Notes: generated from the sequence alone by a model not told the origin. DNA of 64,000 nucleotides from Scandinavium goeteborgense (GCF_003935895.2 NZ_CP054058.1:3825177-3889176); one strand, 5' to 3'; counted from the stretch's first letter, positions 35,536-46,637 are shown. Numbers and translations: made by a program.

Positions 35536-37191
35536 ATGTCCTCTGGTCGTCTGCAACAACAGTTCATCCGTTTATGGCAATGCTGTGACGGGAAATCCCA
35601 GGACACCACGCTCAACGAGCTGGCCGAACTGCTCAGCTGTTCACGTCGCCATATGCGAACGTTGTTGAACACCATGGAGGACCGCGGTTGGCTGACGTGG
35701 CAAGCGGAAGCCGGGCGTGGCAAGCGGTCCCACCTGACGTTTCTCTATACCGGACTGGCGCTCCAGCAGCAGCGTGCGGAAGATCTGCTTGAGCAGGACA
35801 GAATCGATCAGCTGGTGCAACTGGTGGGCGATAAAGCCACCGTGCGCCAAATGCTGGTCTCACATCTGGGCCGCAGTTTCCGCCAGGGGCGACACATCAT
35901 GCGGGTGCTTTACTACCGCCCGATGCGTAATTTGCTGCCCGGCACGCCGTTACGACGCTCTGAAACCCACATCGCACGGCAGATTTTCAGCGCGTTGACC
36001 CGTATAAATGAGGAAAATGGGGAACTGGAAGCGGATATTGCGCATCACTGGCAGCAAATTTCCCCTTTGCATTGGCGTTTTTATCTTCGTCCAGGCATTC
36101 ATTTTCATCACGGTCGTGAGCTGGAAATGGACGATGTGGTTCATTCCTTACAGCGAATCAACGCCCTGCCGCTATACGCCCACATTACCCGCATCGAATC
36201 ACCCACCACCTGGACGCTGGATATTCACCTTTCTCGCCCCGATCACTGGCTACCGTGGTTGCTCGGTCATATCCCGGCGATGATCCTGCCGCGCGAATGG
36301 GAAACCATGAACAACTTTTCCAGCATGCCGGTGGGCACCGGGCCTTATGCTGTTTCGCGCAATAACCAGAACCAACTCAAAATTCACGCCTTCGACGACT
36401 TCTTCGGCTATCGCGCGCTGATTGATGAAGTGAATGTATGGGTACTGCCGGAAATCGGGGACGAAGTGACCTGCGGCCTAACGCTGGAAGGCTCGACCGA
36501 AGGCGAAAAAGCGGTCGAAAGCCGTCTGGAAGAAGGCTGCTATTACCTGCTGTTTGATGCCCGCAGCCAGAAAGGGGCATCCGACGACGTTCGCCGCTGG
36601 GTCAGCCAAATTCTCTCGCCGGCCAATCTGCTGTATCACGCCGATGAGCAGTATCAGGGCGACTGGTTCCCGGCTTACGGCCTGTTGCCGCGCTGGCATC
36701 ATGCGCGCCCGGGCAAAGGCGACAAACCTGCCGGGCTGGAAACGCTGACGCTGACCTATTATCGGGAACATCTGGAACACAAAAACATTGCGCTGATCAT
36801 GAGCCGCCTGCTCGCCGAACATCAGGTGACGCTGGAGATCCGGGAGATCGACTACGACGAGTGGCATCTCGGCGAAATTCACAGCGACATGTGGCTGAAC
36901 AGCGCCAACTTCACGCTGCCGCTGGATTTCTCGCTGTTTGCCCACCTGTTTGAAGTGCCGCTTATTCAGCACTGTATTCCACTGGACTGGCAGCAGGCCG
37001 CCGCCGACTGGCAGGCCGGAGAGATAAACCTGGCCAACTGGTCACAGCAGTTGATCGCCCAACGTTCAGTGGTACCACTCATTCACCACTGGCTGCGCAT
37101 TCAAGGGCAGCGAAGTATGCGCGGCCTGCGCATGAACACCCTGGGCTGGTTTGACTTTAAATCGGCCTGGTTTGCCCCGCCGGATCCATAA
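35536..37191 (+). CDS. sgrR: Transcriptional activator SgrR
   Basis: SgrR activates sgrS during sugar-phosphate stress and is also linked to thiB control. It has 551 residues, as in E. coli. The N-terminal winged helix ([20 protein letters not shown], about 28-47) is followed by a solute-binding-protein-like domain resembling bacterial extracellular family 5 proteins, presumably the sensor. It diverges from sgrS with 67 bases between its start and the RNA 5' end. Confidence 0.97.
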   Translation: MSSGRLQQQFIRLWQCCDGKSQDTTLNELAELLSCSRRHMRTLLNTMEDRGWLTWQAEAGRGKRSHLTFLYTGLALQQQRAEDLLEQDRIDQLVQLVGDKATVRQMLVSHLGRSFRQGRHIMRVLYYRPMRNLLPGTPLRRSETHIARQIFSALTRINEENGELEADIAHHWQQISPLHWRFYLRPGIHFHHGRELEMDDVVHSLQRINALPLYAHITRIESPTTWTLDIHLSRPDHWLPWLLGHIPAMILPREWETMNNFSSMPVGTGPYAVSRNNQNQLKIHAFDDFFGYRALIDEVNVWVLPEIGDEVTCGLTLEGSTEGEKAVESRLEEGCYYLLFDARSQKGASDDVRRWVSQILSPANLLYHADEQYQGDWFPAYGLLPRWHHARPGKGDKPAGLETLTLTYYREHLEHKNIALIMSRLLAEHQVTLEIREIDYDEWHLGEIHSDMWLNSANFTLPLDFSLFAHLFEVPLIQHCIPLDWQQAAADWQAGEINLANWSQQLIAQRSVVPLIHHWLRIQGQRSMRGLRMNTLGWFDFKSAWFAPPDP

Positions 37192-37229
37192 GGCTTTCTG
37201 AAAAGTCACAAACTCATTACAATAGCGGC

Positions 37230-37320
37230 GTTCTCAACGGGGTGCTGCATTCTGCAAAGTGTGTGCGCTGAGATAATACCCGTCGAACCTGATCCGGATA
37301 ACGCCGGCGAAGGGATTTGG
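37230..37320 (+). promoter_or_regulatory. TPP riboswitch upstream of thiBPQ
   Basis: The THI element is clear: GGGGTGC near 37239, the core CTGAGATAATACCCG at 37268-37282, then CGAACCTGATCCGGATAACG, and the closing GAAGGGATTTG. In E. coli this RNA was also reported as SroA. A -10-like TACAAT at 37218-37223 places the transcript start just ahead. TPP binding should reduce thiB translation; the thiB ribosome site GAGGTG can partly pair with CACCCC at 37342-37347. Confidence 0.93.
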
Positions 37321-37364
37321 GGCTCACTCAAAATCCTTTGCCACCCCTTAATTTGAGGTGCAAA

Positions 37365-38348
37365 GTGCTTAAAAAATTCCTGCCGTTACTGTTTCTGGCG
37401 AGCGTGCCCGTTTTCGCGAAGCCTGTTCTCACCGTTTATACCTACGATTCTTTCTCTGCCGACTGGGGTCCAGGGCCTGCGGTGAAAAAAGCCTTTGAAG
37501 CCGACTGCAACTGCGAGCTGAAATACGTGGCGCTGGAAGATGGCGTGTCGCTGCTCAACCGTCTGCGGATGGAAGGTAAAAACAGTAAAGCCGACGTAGT
37601 GCTGGGGCTCGACAACAATCTGCTCGACGCCGCCACCCAAACGGGGCTGTTCGCCAAAAGCGGCGTGCCGACCACCGGCGTTAACGTACCTGGCGGCTGG
37701 AAAAATGACACCTTTGTCCCGTTCGACTACGGCTACTTTGCGTTTGTCTACGACAAGAACAAGCTGAAGAACCCGCCGAAAAGCCTGAAAGACCTGGTCG
37801 AAAGCCCGCAGAAATGGCGCGTTATCTATGAAGATCCTCGCACCAGTACTCCGGGTCTGGGTTTGCTGCTGTGGATGCAAAAAGTGTACGGCGACAAAGC
37901 TCCTGAAGCGTGGCAGAAACTGGCCGCCAAAACCGTCACCGTCACCAAAGGCTGGAGCGAGGCTTACGGCCTGTTCCTGAAAGGCGAAAGCGATCTGGTG
38001 CTGAGCTACACCACCTCTCCGGCGTATCACATCATCGAAGAGAAAAAAGATCACTACGCTGCCGCTGATTTTGCCGAAGGCCATTACTTGCAAGTGGAAG
38101 TTGCCGCGCGTACCGCGTCGAGCAAACAGCCAGAGCTGGCTGAAAAATTCCTGAAATTCATGGTCAGTCCGGCGTTCCAGAAAGCGATCCCGACCGGCAA
38201 CTGGATGTATCCGGTCACTCAGCTCACGCTGCCTGATGCCTTTAACGGGCTGGTGAAACCGAAAACCACGCTGGAATACACCCCGCAGCAGGTCGCCTCC
38301 GAACGTCAGAACTGGATTGCCGCATGGCAACGCGCCGTCAGCCAGTAA
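37365..38348 (+). CDS. thiB: Thiamine-binding periplasmic protein ThiB
   Basis: ThiB (TbpA) captures thiamine, TMP and TPP in the periplasm for the ThiBPQ transporter. The GTG start at 37365 has GAGG upstream and gives 327 residues, as in E. coli; the frame is open 16 codons further upstream, but that part lies in the riboswitch leader. A signal peptide (LKKFLPLLFLASVPVFA) is cut before KPVLTVYTYDSF. Substrate-binding core segments (GLDNNLLD, DPRTSTPGLG, TKGWSEAYG) are present. Confidence 0.97.
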   Translation: MLKKFLPLLFLASVPVFAKPVLTVYTYDSFSADWGPGPAVKKAFEADCNCELKYVALEDGVSLLNRLRMEGKNSKADVVLGLDNNLLDAATQTGLFAKSGVPTTGVNVPGGWKNDTFVPFDYGYFAFVYDKNKLKNPPKSLKDLVESPQKWRVIYEDPRTSTPGLGLLLWMQKVYGDKAPEAWQKLAAKTVTVTKGWSEAYGLFLKGESDLVLSYTTSPAYHIIEEKKDHYAAADFAEGHYLQVEVAARTASSKQPELAEKFLKFMVSPAFQKAIPTGNWMYPVTQLTLPDAFNGLVKPKTTLEYTPQQVASERQNWIAAWQRAVSQ

Positions 38349-39934
38349 TCGCCGGCTGGCTGGTGCCCGGCGCGACGGTAGCGACCTTAATGGTTGCCGT
38401 CGCGCTGGCCGCGTTTCTGGCCTTATGGTTTAACGCGCCGGCGGCAAGCTGGAGTAGTTTCCTGCACGACAGCTATCTGTGGCACGTGGTCAGATTCTCC
38501 TTCTGGCAGGCGTTTCTCTCCGCGACGCTGTCGGTCATTCCGGCCATTTTCCTCGCCCGCGCGTTGTATCGACGCCGCTTCCCGGGCCGACAAATCCTGC
38601 TTCGCCTGTGCGCCATGACCTTAATCCTGCCGGTATTAGTGGCGGTGTTTGGCATCCTCAGTGTTTATGGCCGACAGGGCTGGCTGGCTCAGCTGTGGCA
38701 CGCCTTCGGCTGGGAATGGTCGTTCTCGCCGTACGGCTTGCAGGGCATTCTGCTGGCGCACGTGTTCTTTAATATGCCGATGGCGACGCGTTTGCTGCTG
38801 CAAGCGCTGGAGCAAATTCCCGGCGAGCAGCGCCAGCTGGCGGCGCAGTTGGGAATGCGCGGCTTCACCTTTTTCCGTTTCGTCGAATGGCCGTGGATGC
38901 GGCGACAAATTCCGGCGATTGCCGCACTGATCTTCATGCTGTGCTTCGCGAGTTTTGCCACCGTGCTGTCACTTGGCGGCGGTCCGCAGGCCACCACCAT
39001 TGAGCTTGCCATCTATCAGGCGCTCAATTTTGATTACGATCCGGGCCGCGCGGCGATGCTGGCGATCGTCCAGATGCTGTGCTGTCTGGGGTTGATGCTG
39101 ATCAGCCAACGTCTGAGCAAATCGCTGGTACCGGGGAACACTCAGCACGTCGGCTGGCGCGATCCGGATGACAGATTGCACAGCCGCGTGAGTGATTTCA
39201 TGCTGATCGCCCTCGCTCTACTGCTGCTGCTGCCGCCGCTGATGGCGGTCGTTGCCGATGGCCTGAACCGCAGCCTGCCGCAGGTGCTGGCGCAGCCGGT
39301 ACTCTGGCAGGCGGTGTGGACCTCGCTGCGCATCGCGGTAGCCGCAGGTTTACTGTGCATAACGCTGACCCTGATGCTGCTTTGGAGCAGTCGCGAATTG
39401 CACGCCAGAAAGCGCAATTTGGCCGGGCAAGCGCTGGAGCTGAGTGGGATGCTGATCCTCGCCATGCCGGGCATCGTGCTGGCGACGGGCTTCTTTTTAC
39501 TGCTCAACAACAGCGTGGGCTTGCCGAGTACCGCCGACGGGATTGTGATTTTCACCAACGCGCTGATGGCCATTCCCTACGCCATGAAAGTGCTGGAAAG
39601 CCCGATGCGCGATGCAACCGCCCGCTACAGCCTGCTTTGTCAGTCGCTCGGGATGCAGGGCTTTACCCGCTTTCGGGTGGTGGAGTTGCGGGCGCTGAAG
39701 CGCCCCATCGCACAAGCGCTGGCGTTTGCCTGCGTGCTGTCGATTGGCGATTTTGGCGTAGTAGCGCTGTTTGGCAACGAGGATTTCCGCACCTTGCCGT
39801 TCTATCTTTATCAGCAGATTGGCGCCTATCGCAGCCAGGACGGCGCCGTAACCGCCTTTATCCTGCTGCTGCTGTGCTTCCTGCTCTTCACCATTATTGA
39901 AAAACTTCCGGGTCGTGATGCTAAAACTGAATGA
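38324..39934 (+). CDS. thiP: Thiamine ABC transporter permease ThiP
   Basis: ThiP is the inner-membrane permease of the thiamine importer, a duplicated two-domain permease. It has 536 residues, as in E. coli, and about 12 membrane segments. An EAA-type loop follows each half ([16 protein letters not shown] and [19 protein letters not shown]). It overlaps the end of thiB by 25 bases. Confidence 0.97.
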   Translation: MATRRQPVIAGWLVPGATVATLMVAVALAAFLALWFNAPAASWSSFLHDSYLWHVVRFSFWQAFLSATLSVIPAIFLARALYRRRFPGRQILLRLCAMTLILPVLVAVFGILSVYGRQGWLAQLWHAFGWEWSFSPYGLQGILLAHVFFNMPMATRLLLQALEQIPGEQRQLAAQLGMRGFTFFRFVEWPWMRRQIPAIAALIFMLCFASFATVLSLGGGPQATTIELAIYQALNFDYDPGRAAMLAIVQMLCCLGLMLISQRLSKSLVPGNTQHVGWRDPDDRLHSRVSDFMLIALALLLLLPPLMAVVADGLNRSLPQVLAQPVLWQAVWTSLRIAVAAGLLCITLTLMLLWSSRELHARKRNLAGQALELSGMLILAMPGIVLATGFFLLLNNSVGLPSTADGIVIFTNALMAIPYAMKVLESPMRDATARYSLLCQSLGMQGFTRFRVVELRALKRPIAQALAFACVLSIGDFGVVALFGNEDFRTLPFYLYQQIGAYRSQDGAVTAFILLLLCFLLFTIIEKLPGRDAKTE

Positions 39935-40628
39935 TGTCACCTGGCTTTACGAGCATCTGCCGATGCGTTTTTCCCTCACAGTTAAACAGGGGGAGCACAT
40001 CGCGGTGCTCGGCCCGAGTGGCGCGGGAAAAAGCACGCTGCTGAACCTGATTGCCGGTTTTATCACTCCCGCCAGCGGGACGATTTTTATCGAAAATCAG
40101 CCGCATACCCATACGCCGCCCGCAAAACGTCCGGTGTCGATGCTGTTTCAGGAGAATAATCTTTTCAGCCACCTGACGGTGCGGCAGAACATCGGCCTTG
40201 GCATGCATCCGGGGCTGAACCTGAACGCCGCGCAGCAGCATAAGCTGGACGCAATCGCCAGTCAGATGGGGATTGAATCGCTGCTAGAAAGGCTGCCGGG
40301 CGAGCTGTCGGGCGGTCAACGCCAGCGTGCGGCGCTGGCCCGTTGTCTGGTACGCGAGCAGCCGGTGTTGTTGCTGGATGAACCGTTTTCAGCGCTCGAT
40401 CCGGCACTACGTCAGGAGATGCTGCAGTTAGTCAGCGACGTTTGCCGCCGCCAGCAGTTGACGTTGTTGATGGTGTCTCACAGCGTGGAGGATGCGGCGC
40501 GTATCGCCTCGCGTTCACTGGTGATTGCCGACGGACGTATTGCCTGGGACGGTGCCACCGAGGCGTTGCTCAGCGGCAACGCCAGCGCATCGCATCTGTT
40601 GGGGATCAGCGGCTCACAACCTTCCTGA
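39918..40628 (+). CDS. thiQ: Thiamine ABC transporter ATP-binding protein ThiQ
   Basis: ThiQ is the ATPase that powers ThiP. The start [11 protein letters not shown] gives 236 residues and overlaps the thiP end. Walker [10 protein letters not shown] is at 32-40, the signature LSGGQ at 130-134 and Walker B LLLDEP at 151-156. Its 3' end overlaps the end of the convergent yabI gene by 23 bases. Confidence 0.97.
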   Translation: MLKLNDVTWLYEHLPMRFSLTVKQGEHIAVLGPSGAGKSTLLNLIAGFITPASGTIFIENQPHTHTPPAKRPVSMLFQENNLFSHLTVRQNIGLGMHPGLNLNAAQQHKLDAIASQMGIESLLERLPGELSGGQRQRAALARCLVREQPVLLLDEPFSALDPALRQEMLQLVSDVCRRQQLTLLMVSHSVEDAARIASRSLVIADGRIAWDGATEALLSGNASASHLLGISGSQPS

Positions 40629-41373
40629 GAATATCGATATACACCGGCATCAGCGGGTGTTTACACAGAACGTACAGCGATACCAGGGTCAGAACCGACA
40701 TCACCGGCGTCAGCCATAACAGCCTGCCGCGCGGCAAAAAGCGCGTCAGGCGATCGCTACCTGATCGACCCGCGCGCCACAGACGCCAGCCCAGCCACGC
40801 CGTCAACCATAGTAAACCGGCTGCCAGTAACAACAACCACTTGAAGCTCCCGCTCTGCGCATCGGCAGGAATGTCGATTGCCGCCCCAGCAAGAATGCCC
40901 GGCAGGAAATAGACCGGCGGCCAGAACAGGCAGCCGATGATATTAGGAATGATAAATTTGGATACCGGCAGGTCGAGCATCCCAGCGACCATCGGTACCA
41001 GCGGGCGCGTCGGGCCGATAAAGCGACCAATCAGAATGGTCATCATGCTGTGCTGATGCAGCGCGTGCTCGGTTTTATCCAACAGCGCTTTGTTCTTTTT
41101 CATGAACGACCAGCGGTGCAGCGGCTTTTTAAAACGCCAGCCGAGCCAGAAAGAGATCCAGTCCCCGAGCAGGCAGCCGATGATGCCCGCCAGCCACGCC
41201 TGCCAGAAATTCACTTCTCCGCTGCCGATCAGTGCTCCCAGCGCCGACATCATAATGGTGCCAGGCAGGATCAGCCCAACCAGCGCCAGCGACTCGAGAA
41301 ATGCGACCATCGCGACCGCAATCAATGAATACATCACCGACTGCGTAATGAAATGTTCCAGCAATGCTTGCAT
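40606..41373 (-). CDS. yabI: DedA-family inner membrane protein YabI
   Basis: YabI belongs to the DedA family of polytopic membrane proteins that support envelope homeostasis and, in some members, undecaprenyl-phosphate or phospholipid flipping. The 255-residue product has several hydrophobic segments. The family motifs are an acidic/Gly stretch in [14 protein letters not shown] and [16 protein letters not shown]. The specific substrate of YabI is not established. It is convergent with thiQ and upstream of araC's 3' end. Confidence 0.95.
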   Translation of the reverse strand: MQALLEHFITQSVMYSLIAVAMVAFLESLALVGLILPGTIMMSALGALIGSGEVNFWQAWLAGIIGCLLGDWISFWLGWRFKKPLHRWSFMKKNKALLDKTEHALHQHSMMTILIGRFIGPTRPLVPMVAGMLDLPVSKFIIPNIIGCLFWPPVYFLPGILAGAAIDIPADAQSGSFKWLLLLAAGLLWLTAWLGWRLWRAGRSGSDRLTRFLPRGRLLWLTPVMSVLTLVSLYVLCKHPLMPVYIDILRKVVSR

Positions 41374-41495
41374 AGAGTACCCGGTAGGAAAACGAAGCAG
41401 GGATTCTCCCGAGGGGCACCCACTTCGTCAAGCCGTCAATTGTCTGAATAGTTTACAGGTTATGACCCGTATTCGTGCAAAGGGGTTCACTTTTT

Positions 41496-42347
41496 TCACA
41501 CATTGTTTACACCAGCACGGAACTCGCTGGGGCTGGCACCGGTACACTTCTTGAAAACGCGGGAAAAATAGAGCTGATCTTCGAAGCCCACGTTGCGCCC
41601 TACGCTGGCAATCGGCATGCGCGTAGTGCTCAGCAGCAGCTTCGCCTGGCTGATGCGCTGGTCTTCACGCCAGCTCAGCACGCTGACGCCGAGTTGCTGG
41701 CGGAACAGGTGCGACAGGCGCGACGGCGACAAACACACATGCTGCGCGACGCTGGCAATATCAAAGTGGCTGTCCGCCAGATGATCGCTGATGTACTGGC
41801 AGGCGTCGCGCACCCGGTGGTCCATCGGCGGGTGCAGCGATTCGTTGATCGCCTCCATGCGCCGCAGCAAGAGCTGTTCCAGCAGATTAATCGCCAGCAA
41901 TTCGGAATACCGCCCGACGCCCTGCCCGGCATCGATTATCTGCCCAAACAGTTCGGCAAACTGCGCCTGGTGCGCGTCGTCTGGACGATAAAACCCGGTC
42001 TGTGCAAACAGCGCGGGCCACGCCAGCCATTCGTGCCAGTAAGCGCGCGGCCGGAAGTACACCCACTGGTGATACCACTCGCTGGCATCGGGATGACGGC
42101 CATAGTGATGAATTTCGCCCGGCGGAAACAGCACGATATCCCCCGGACGGCACACAAACTGATGTCCATGATTGTCGATAACCCCTTCTCCTCGTACCGT
42201 CAGGTTGAGGATATATCCCTTCATGCCGAGCGGCCTGTCCACGAAAAAATCGAGATAGCCTTCAGCCTCAATGGGCGTTAGCCCCGCCACCAAATGGGCA
42301 TTAAAAGAGTAGCCGGGTAACAGCGGGTCATTCTGGAGTTCAGGCAT
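41496..42347 (-). CDS. araC: Arabinose operon regulator AraC
   Basis: AraC activates araBAD with arabinose and represses by DNA looping without it. The 283-residue product has the N-terminal arm ([10 protein letters not shown]), the arabinose-binding cupin ([22 protein letters not shown]) and a C-terminal AraC/XylS two-helix domain ([20 protein letters not shown] and [20 protein letters not shown]). It ends soon after FRAG, about nine residues short of E. coli AraC, similar to the shorter Salmonella form. It diverges from araB. Confidence 0.97.
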   Translation of the reverse strand: MPELQNDPLLPGYSFNAHLVAGLTPIEAEGYLDFFVDRPLGMKGYILNLTVRGEGVIDNHGHQFVCRPGDIVLFPPGEIHHYGRHPDASEWYHQWVYFRPRAYWHEWLAWPALFAQTGFYRPDDAHQAQFAELFGQIIDAGQGVGRYSELLAINLLEQLLLRRMEAINESLHPPMDHRVRDACQYISDHLADSHFDIASVAQHVCLSPSRLSHLFRQQLGVSVLSWREDQRISQAKLLLSTTRMPIASVGRNVGFEDQLYFSRVFKKCTGASPSEFRAGVNNV

Positions 42348-42375
42348 AAAAACACTCGCTCAGCAGGCTCATCAG

Positions 42376-42392
42376 GAAATCAATTGTCCATA
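42376..42392. promoter_or_regulatory. araO2-like AraC half site
   Basis: GAAATCAATTGTCCATA closely matches E. coli araO2 (the E. coli site has ACC in place of ATC). Its centre is only about 88 bases from that of araI1, whereas E. coli separates them by about 210, because the E. coli araO1/araC-promoter segment is missing here. Confidence 0.6.
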
Positions 42393-42431
42393 TTGCCAGC
42401 GAAGCGAAAAAGGGCGAAATGGCCTGCGAGA

Positions 42432-42453
42432 ATATTTGCACGCCGTCACACTT
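42432..42453 (+). promoter_or_regulatory. CRP site of araBAD
   Basis: ATATTTGC, six bases, TCACACTT matches the CRP site in the E. coli ara control region, including the strong right half TCACA. It lies just upstream of araI1, as in E. coli. Confidence 0.7.
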
Positions 42454-42463
42454 TGCGATGGCA

Positions 42464-42501
42464 CAGCATTATTGTCCATAAGATTAGCGGTTCCCGCCTG
42501 A
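42464..42501 (+). promoter_or_regulatory. araI1-araI2 AraC half sites
   Basis: CAGCATTATTGTCCATA (42464-42480, I1) and TAGCGGTTCCCGCCTGA (42485-42501, I2) are separated by four bases, giving the 21-base direct-repeat spacing needed for an AraC dimer. I2 overlaps the -35 box, as in E. coli. Confidence 0.8.
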
Positions 42502-42527
42502 CGGTTTTTTTCCCCGATATCTACTGT
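42498..42527 (+). promoter_or_regulatory. araBAD promoter
   Basis: CTGACG (42498-42503) and TACTGT (42522-42527) are the same boxes as in E. coli, spaced by 18 bases. The poor -35 overlapped by araI2 is consistent with AraC dependence. Confidence 0.8.
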
Positions 42528-42562
42528 TTCACCATGTCTGACATTCTTCATGGAGCAACACG

Positions 42563-44269
42563 ATGGCAATAGCAATTGGCCTCGACTTTGGTAGTGATTC
42601 AGTGCGAGCGCTGGCGGTGGAATGTGCCACCGGGAAAGAAATCGCCACTAGCGTGGAATGGTATCCGCGCTGGCAGGAAGGTCGCTACTGCGACGCCCCC
42701 AATAATCAGTTCCGCCATCATCCTCTCGACTACATCGAATCGATGGAAACCGCGCTGAAAAGCGTGCTGGACGAACTCGGCGCGCGCCGGGCTGAAGTCG
42801 TTGGGATCGGCGTCGACAGCACCGGCTCAACCCCGGCCCCAATTGACGCTGACGGCAACGTGCTGGCGTTACGCCCTGAGTTTTCCGATAACCCAAACGC
42901 CATGTTTGTGCTGTGGAAAGATCACACCGCCGTCGAAGAAGCCGAAGCCATCACCCGCCTGTGCCACCAGCCGGGCAACGTCGATTACTCGCGCTATATC
43001 GGCGGGATTTACTCCAGCGAGTGGTTCTGGGCCAAAATCCTGCATGTAACCCGCGCCGACAACAGCGTGGCACAGGCCGCCACCTCCTGGATTGAACTGT
43101 GCGACTGGGTGCCTGCCCTGCTTTCCGGCACCACCCGTCCGCAGGATATCCGTCGCGGGCGTTGTAGCGCCGGGCATAAATCCCTGTGGCATGAAAGCTG
43201 GAACGGCCTGCCGCCAGCCAGCTTCTTTGATGCACTCGATCCGCTGCTCAATCAGCATCTCGATTACCCGATGTTTACCGACACCTGGACTGCCGATGTT
43301 CCGGTGGGCACGCTCAGCGCCGACTGGGCGCAGCGCCTGGGCTTAGCGGAAAGCGTGGTCATTTCCGGCGGCGCGTTTGACTGCCACATGGGTGCCGTCG
43401 GCGCCGGTGCGCAGCCGAATACGCTGGTCAAAGTGATTGGCACATCAACCTGCGACATTCTGATCGCTGACAAATCCAGCGTCGGCGACCGCACCGTACA
43501 GGGTATCTGCGGTCAGGTGGACGGCAGCGTGACGCCAGACTTCATCGGGATGGAAGCCGGGCAGTCTGCCTTCGGCGATATCTACGCCTGGTTTGGCCGC
43601 ATTCTTGGCTGGCCGCTGGAACAGCTCGCCGCCCAGCATCCTGAACTGAAAGAACACATCAAAGCCAGCCAGAAACAGCTGCTGCCTGCGCTGACTGCCG
43701 CCTGGGCGCAGAAACCGTCTCTTGAACATCTGCCGGTGGTCCTCGACTGGTTTAACGGCCGACGCACGCCGAATGCGAACCAGCGTCTGAAAGGCGTGAT
43801 TACCGACCTGAACCTGGCGACGGACGCCCCGGCGCTGTTCGGTGGACTGGTCGCCGCCACCGCCTTTGGCGCCCGCGCGATTATGGAGTGCTTCACCTCG
43901 CAGGGCATTCCGGTGAACAACGTGATGGCGCTGGGCGGTATCGCCCGTAAAAACGTTGAGATCATGCAGGCCTGCTGCGACGTGCTCAATCGCCCACTGC
44001 AAATCGTCGCCTCTGACCAGTGCTGTGCGCTGGGAGCCGCCATTTTTGCCGCCGTGGCCGCCGGTGTTCACGCCGATATTCCACAAGCCCAGCAGCAAAT
44101 GGCCAGCCGCGTCGAGCACACGCTCGAGCCTCGCCCTGCTCAGGCCCAGCGCTTTGAACAACTTTATCAGCGCTACCAGCAATGGGCGAAAAGCGCCGAA
44201 CAACACTATCTCCCTTCTGCGGCCCCGACGGAAAGCAAGCCGGTGGTTCAGGCAGCAATGACTCATTAA
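42563..44269 (+). CDS. araB: L-ribulokinase AraB
   Basis: AraB phosphorylates L-ribulose with ATP. The 568-residue product is a FGGY-family kinase (566 in E. coli). The N-terminal phosphate loop is [12 protein letters not shown], the catalytic region has GVDSTGSTP, and the C-terminal lobe has the ATP segment ALGGIARKN. It is first in araBAD; araA follows after 10 bases. Confidence 0.98.
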   Translation: MAIAIGLDFGSDSVRALAVECATGKEIATSVEWYPRWQEGRYCDAPNNQFRHHPLDYIESMETALKSVLDELGARRAEVVGIGVDSTGSTPAPIDADGNVLALRPEFSDNPNAMFVLWKDHTAVEEAEAITRLCHQPGNVDYSRYIGGIYSSEWFWAKILHVTRADNSVAQAATSWIELCDWVPALLSGTTRPQDIRRGRCSAGHKSLWHESWNGLPPASFFDALDPLLNQHLDYPMFTDTWTADVPVGTLSADWAQRLGLAESVVISGGAFDCHMGAVGAGAQPNTLVKVIGTSTCDILIADKSSVGDRTVQGICGQVDGSVTPDFIGMEAGQSAFGDIYAWFGRILGWPLEQLAAQHPELKEHIKASQKQLLPALTAAWAQKPSLEHLPVVLDWFNGRRTPNANQRLKGVITDLNLATDAPALFGGLVAATAFGARAIMECFTSQGIPVNNVMALGGIARKNVEIMQACCDVLNRPLQIVASDQCCALGAAIFAAVAAGVHADIPQAQQQMASRVEHTLEPRPAQAQRFEQLYQRYQQWAKSAEQHYLPSAAPTESKPVVQAAMTH

Positions 44270-44279
44270 GGAAATGAAG

Positions 44280-45782
44280 ATGACGATTTTTAATAACTAT
44301 GAAGTGTGGTTTGTGATTGGTAGCCAGCATCTGTATGGCCCGGAAACTCTGCGTCAGGTGACGCAGCATGCGGAACACGTCGTTAATGCCCTGAATGCCG
44401 AAGCCAAACTGCCGTGTAAGCTGGTGCTGAAACCGCTTGGCACCACGCCGGACGAAATTTCCGCTATCTGTCGGGATGCCAACTACGACGATAAATGCGC
44501 CGGCCTGATGGTGTGGCTGCACACCTTCTCCCCGGCCAAAATGTGGATCAACGGCCTGACTATCCTCAACAAACCACTGCTGCAATTCCATACCCAGTTC
44601 AACGCGGCCCTGCCGTGGGACAGCATCGACATGGACTTTATGAACCTGAACCAGACCGCCCACGGCGGCCGCGAGTTCGGTTTTATCGGCGCGCGTATGC
44701 GTCAGCAGCATGGCGTCGTTACCGGTCACTGGCAGGACAAACAGGCACATGAGCGCATCGGGTCGTGGATGCGTCAGGCGGTATCAAAACAGGATACCCG
44801 CCAGCTGAAAGTGGTGCGTTTCGGCGACAACATGCGCGAAGTTGCGGTGACTGACGGCGATAAAGTGGCGGCGCAGATTAAATTCGGCTTCTCGGTCAAT
44901 ACCTGGGCGGTGGGCGATTTAGTGCAGGTCGTCAATGAAATCAGCGACGGTGATATCAGCGCGCTGGTCGATGAATACGAAAGCAGCTATCGCCTGACGG
45001 CCGCGGCGCAGGTGCACGGTGATAAACGCCAGAACGTGCTGGACGCCGCGCGAATTGAACTCGGTATGAAGCGCTTCCTGGAACAGGGCGGCTTCCACGC
45101 ATTCACCACTACTTTTGAAGATTTGCACGGCCTGAAACAGCTGCCGGGCCTGGCGGTACAGCGTCTGATGCAGCAGGGTTATGGCTTTGCGGGCGAAGGT
45201 GACTGGAAAACCGCGGCGCTGCTTCGCATCATGAAAGTGATGTCGACCGGCCTGAATGGCGGCACCTCCTTTATGGAGGATTACACCTACCACTTCGATA
45301 ACGGCAACGATCTGGTGCTGGGCTCACACATGCTGGAAGTGTGCCCGACGATCGCCACTGCCGAGAAGCCGATCCTCGACGTGCAGCATCTGGGTATCGG
45401 CGGCAAAGCCGATCCGGCGCGTCTGATCTTCGATACCAAAACCGGCCCGGCGCTGGTCGCAAGCCTGATCGATCTGGGCGATCGCTTCCGCCTGCTGGTG
45501 AACACCATTGAAACGGTCAAGACCCCGCACAACCTGCCGAAATTGCCGGTGGCGAATGCGCTTTGGAAAGCCCATCCGGATCTGCAAACCGCATCCGAAG
45601 CGTGGATCGTCGCAGGCGGCGCGCACCACACCGTGTTCAGCCATGCGCTGACCCTGGACGACATGCGCCAGTTTGCCGAGCTGCATAACATCGAGCTGAC
45701 CGTCATCGACAACGACACGCGCCTGCCGGCCTTCAAAGATGCACTGCGCTGGAACGAAGTCTATTACGGTTCAAAACGCTAA
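44280..45782 (+). CDS. araA: L-arabinose isomerase AraA
   Basis: AraA converts L-arabinose to L-ribulose and needs manganese. The ATG at 44280 ([11 protein letters not shown]) gives 500 residues, as in E. coli; an ATG six bases upstream sits too close to the ribosome site. Metal and catalytic residues lie in FMEDYTYH (E306), MLEVCP (E333), VQHLG (H350) and [10 protein letters not shown] (H450), by E. coli numbering. Confidence 0.98.
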   Translation: MTIFNNYEVWFVIGSQHLYGPETLRQVTQHAEHVVNALNAEAKLPCKLVLKPLGTTPDEISAICRDANYDDKCAGLMVWLHTFSPAKMWINGLTILNKPLLQFHTQFNAALPWDSIDMDFMNLNQTAHGGREFGFIGARMRQQHGVVTGHWQDKQAHERIGSWMRQAVSKQDTRQLKVVRFGDNMREVAVTDGDKVAAQIKFGFSVNTWAVGDLVQVVNEISDGDISALVDEYESSYRLTAAAQVHGDKRQNVLDAARIELGMKRFLEQGGFHAFTTTFEDLHGLKQLPGLAVQRLMQQGYGFAGEGDWKTAALLRIMKVMSTGLNGGTSFMEDYTYHFDNGNDLVLGSHMLEVCPTIATAEKPILDVQHLGIGGKADPARLIFDTKTGPALVASLIDLGDRFRLLVNTIETVKTPHNLPKLPVANALWKAHPDLQTASEAWIVAGGAHHTVFSHALTLDDMRQFAELHNIELTVIDNDTRLPAFKDALRWNEVYYGSKR

Positions 45783-45787
45783 GACGA

Positions 45788-45855
45788 TGCCCGGTGGCAC
45801 TTCGTTTACCGGGCCTACGCGCGTGTAGGCCCGATAAGCAACGCGCCATCGGGCA
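45788..45855. repeat. BIME: two inverted REP elements between araA and araD
   Basis: GCCCGGTGGCAC to CCGGGCCTAC and its inverted partner GTAGGCCCG to CGCCATCGGGC lie head to head around GCGC. This is the classic paired REP structure, also found between araA and araD in E. coli. It ends just ahead of the araD ribosome site (AAGGAG), so it probably stabilises the araBA mRNA and lowers araD expression. Confidence 0.92.
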
Positions 45856-45866
45856 AGGAGTTCACT

Positions 45867-46562
45867 ATGTTAGAGCAGTTAAAACAGCAGGTGCTGGACG
45901 CCAATCTCCAGCTGCCGCAACACAATCTGGTTACCCTGACCTGGGGCAACGTCAGCGCGGTGGATCGCGAAAAAGGCGTTTTCGTCATCAAACCTTCGGG
46001 CGTCGATTACAGCCTGATGACCGCAGACGATATGGTGGTGGTGAGCCTCGCGACGGGCGAAGTGGTTGAAGGCCATAAAAAGCCGTCATCCGATACGCCG
46101 ACGCACCGCCTGTTGTACCAGGCGTTTCCGACCATCGGCGGCATTGTTCACACCCATTCACGTCACGCCACTATCTGGGCGCAGGCGGGTCAGTCGATCC
46201 CGGCGACGGGCACCACCCACGCGGATTATTTCTACGGGGCTATTCCGTGCACCCGTAAAATGACCGACGATGAAATTAACGGCCAGTACGAATGGGAAAC
46301 AGGCAACGTTATCGTCGAGACCTTTGAAAAACAGGGGATCGATGCCGCACAAATGCCCGGCGTGCTGGTGCATTCCCACGGGCCGTTTGCCTGGGGAAAA
46401 ACGGCGGAAGATGCCGTACACAACGCCATCGTGCTCGAAGAAGTCGCTTATATGGGGATTTTCTGTCGCCAACTAGCGCCACAGCTTCCGGATATGCAGC
46501 AAACGTTGCTGGATAAACACTACCTGCGCAAGCACGGTGCGAAGGCGTATTACGGGCAGTAA
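45867..46562 (+). CDS. araD: L-ribulose-5-phosphate 4-epimerase AraD
   Basis: AraD makes D-xylulose 5-phosphate, the exit to the pentose phosphate pathway. It has 231 residues, as in E. coli. Zinc ligands are in [11 protein letters not shown] (H95, H97) and [10 protein letters not shown] (H171). Substrate loops TWGNVS and KPSGVDY are near the N-terminus. Confidence 0.98.
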   Translation: MLEQLKQQVLDANLQLPQHNLVTLTWGNVSAVDREKGVFVIKPSGVDYSLMTADDMVVVSLATGEVVEGHKKPSSDTPTHRLLYQAFPTIGGIVHTHSRHATIWAQAGQSIPATGTTHADYFYGAIPCTRKMTDDEINGQYEWETGNVIVETFEKQGIDAAQMPGVLVHSHGPFAWGKTAEDAVHNAIVLEEVAYMGIFCRQLAPQLPDMQQTLLDKHYLRKHGAKAYYGQ

Positions 46563-46563
46563 C

Positions 46564-46583
46564 ACCTGTATAAAACCACAGCA
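46564..46583 (+). promoter_or_regulatory. LexA box of polB
   Basis: CTG, ten bases, CAG with an AT-rich core (CTGTATAAAACCACAG at 46566-46581) lies 57 bases before polB. E. coli polB (dinA) has the same LexA box, so SOS induction is expected. Confidence 0.85.
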
Positions 46584-46595
46584 ACTCAAGACAAA

Positions 46596-46620
46596 CCAGG
46601 CTATACTCAGGCCTGGTTTT
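46596..46620 (+). terminator. Terminator-like hairpin between araD and polB
   Basis: CCAGGC (46596-46601) pairs with GCCTGG (46611-46616) over a 9-base loop and is followed by TTTT. It sits downstream of the LexA box, inside the polB leader, so it may end araBAD transcription or trim polB readthrough. Confidence 0.55.
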
Positions 46621-46637
46621 CTATTTGAGTAGAGCGT

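Noticed and set aside
37386-38330. 314-codon open frame opposite thiB
   Set aside because: Antisense shadow; thiB on the other strand has a signal peptide, the right length and a riboswitch.
41475-42281. 268-codon open frame opposite araC
   Set aside because: Antisense shadow of araC; composition is typical of reverse-complement frames.
43445-44750. Long minus-strand frames opposite araB and araA
   Set aside because: Antisense shadows; no start signals and no family resemblance.
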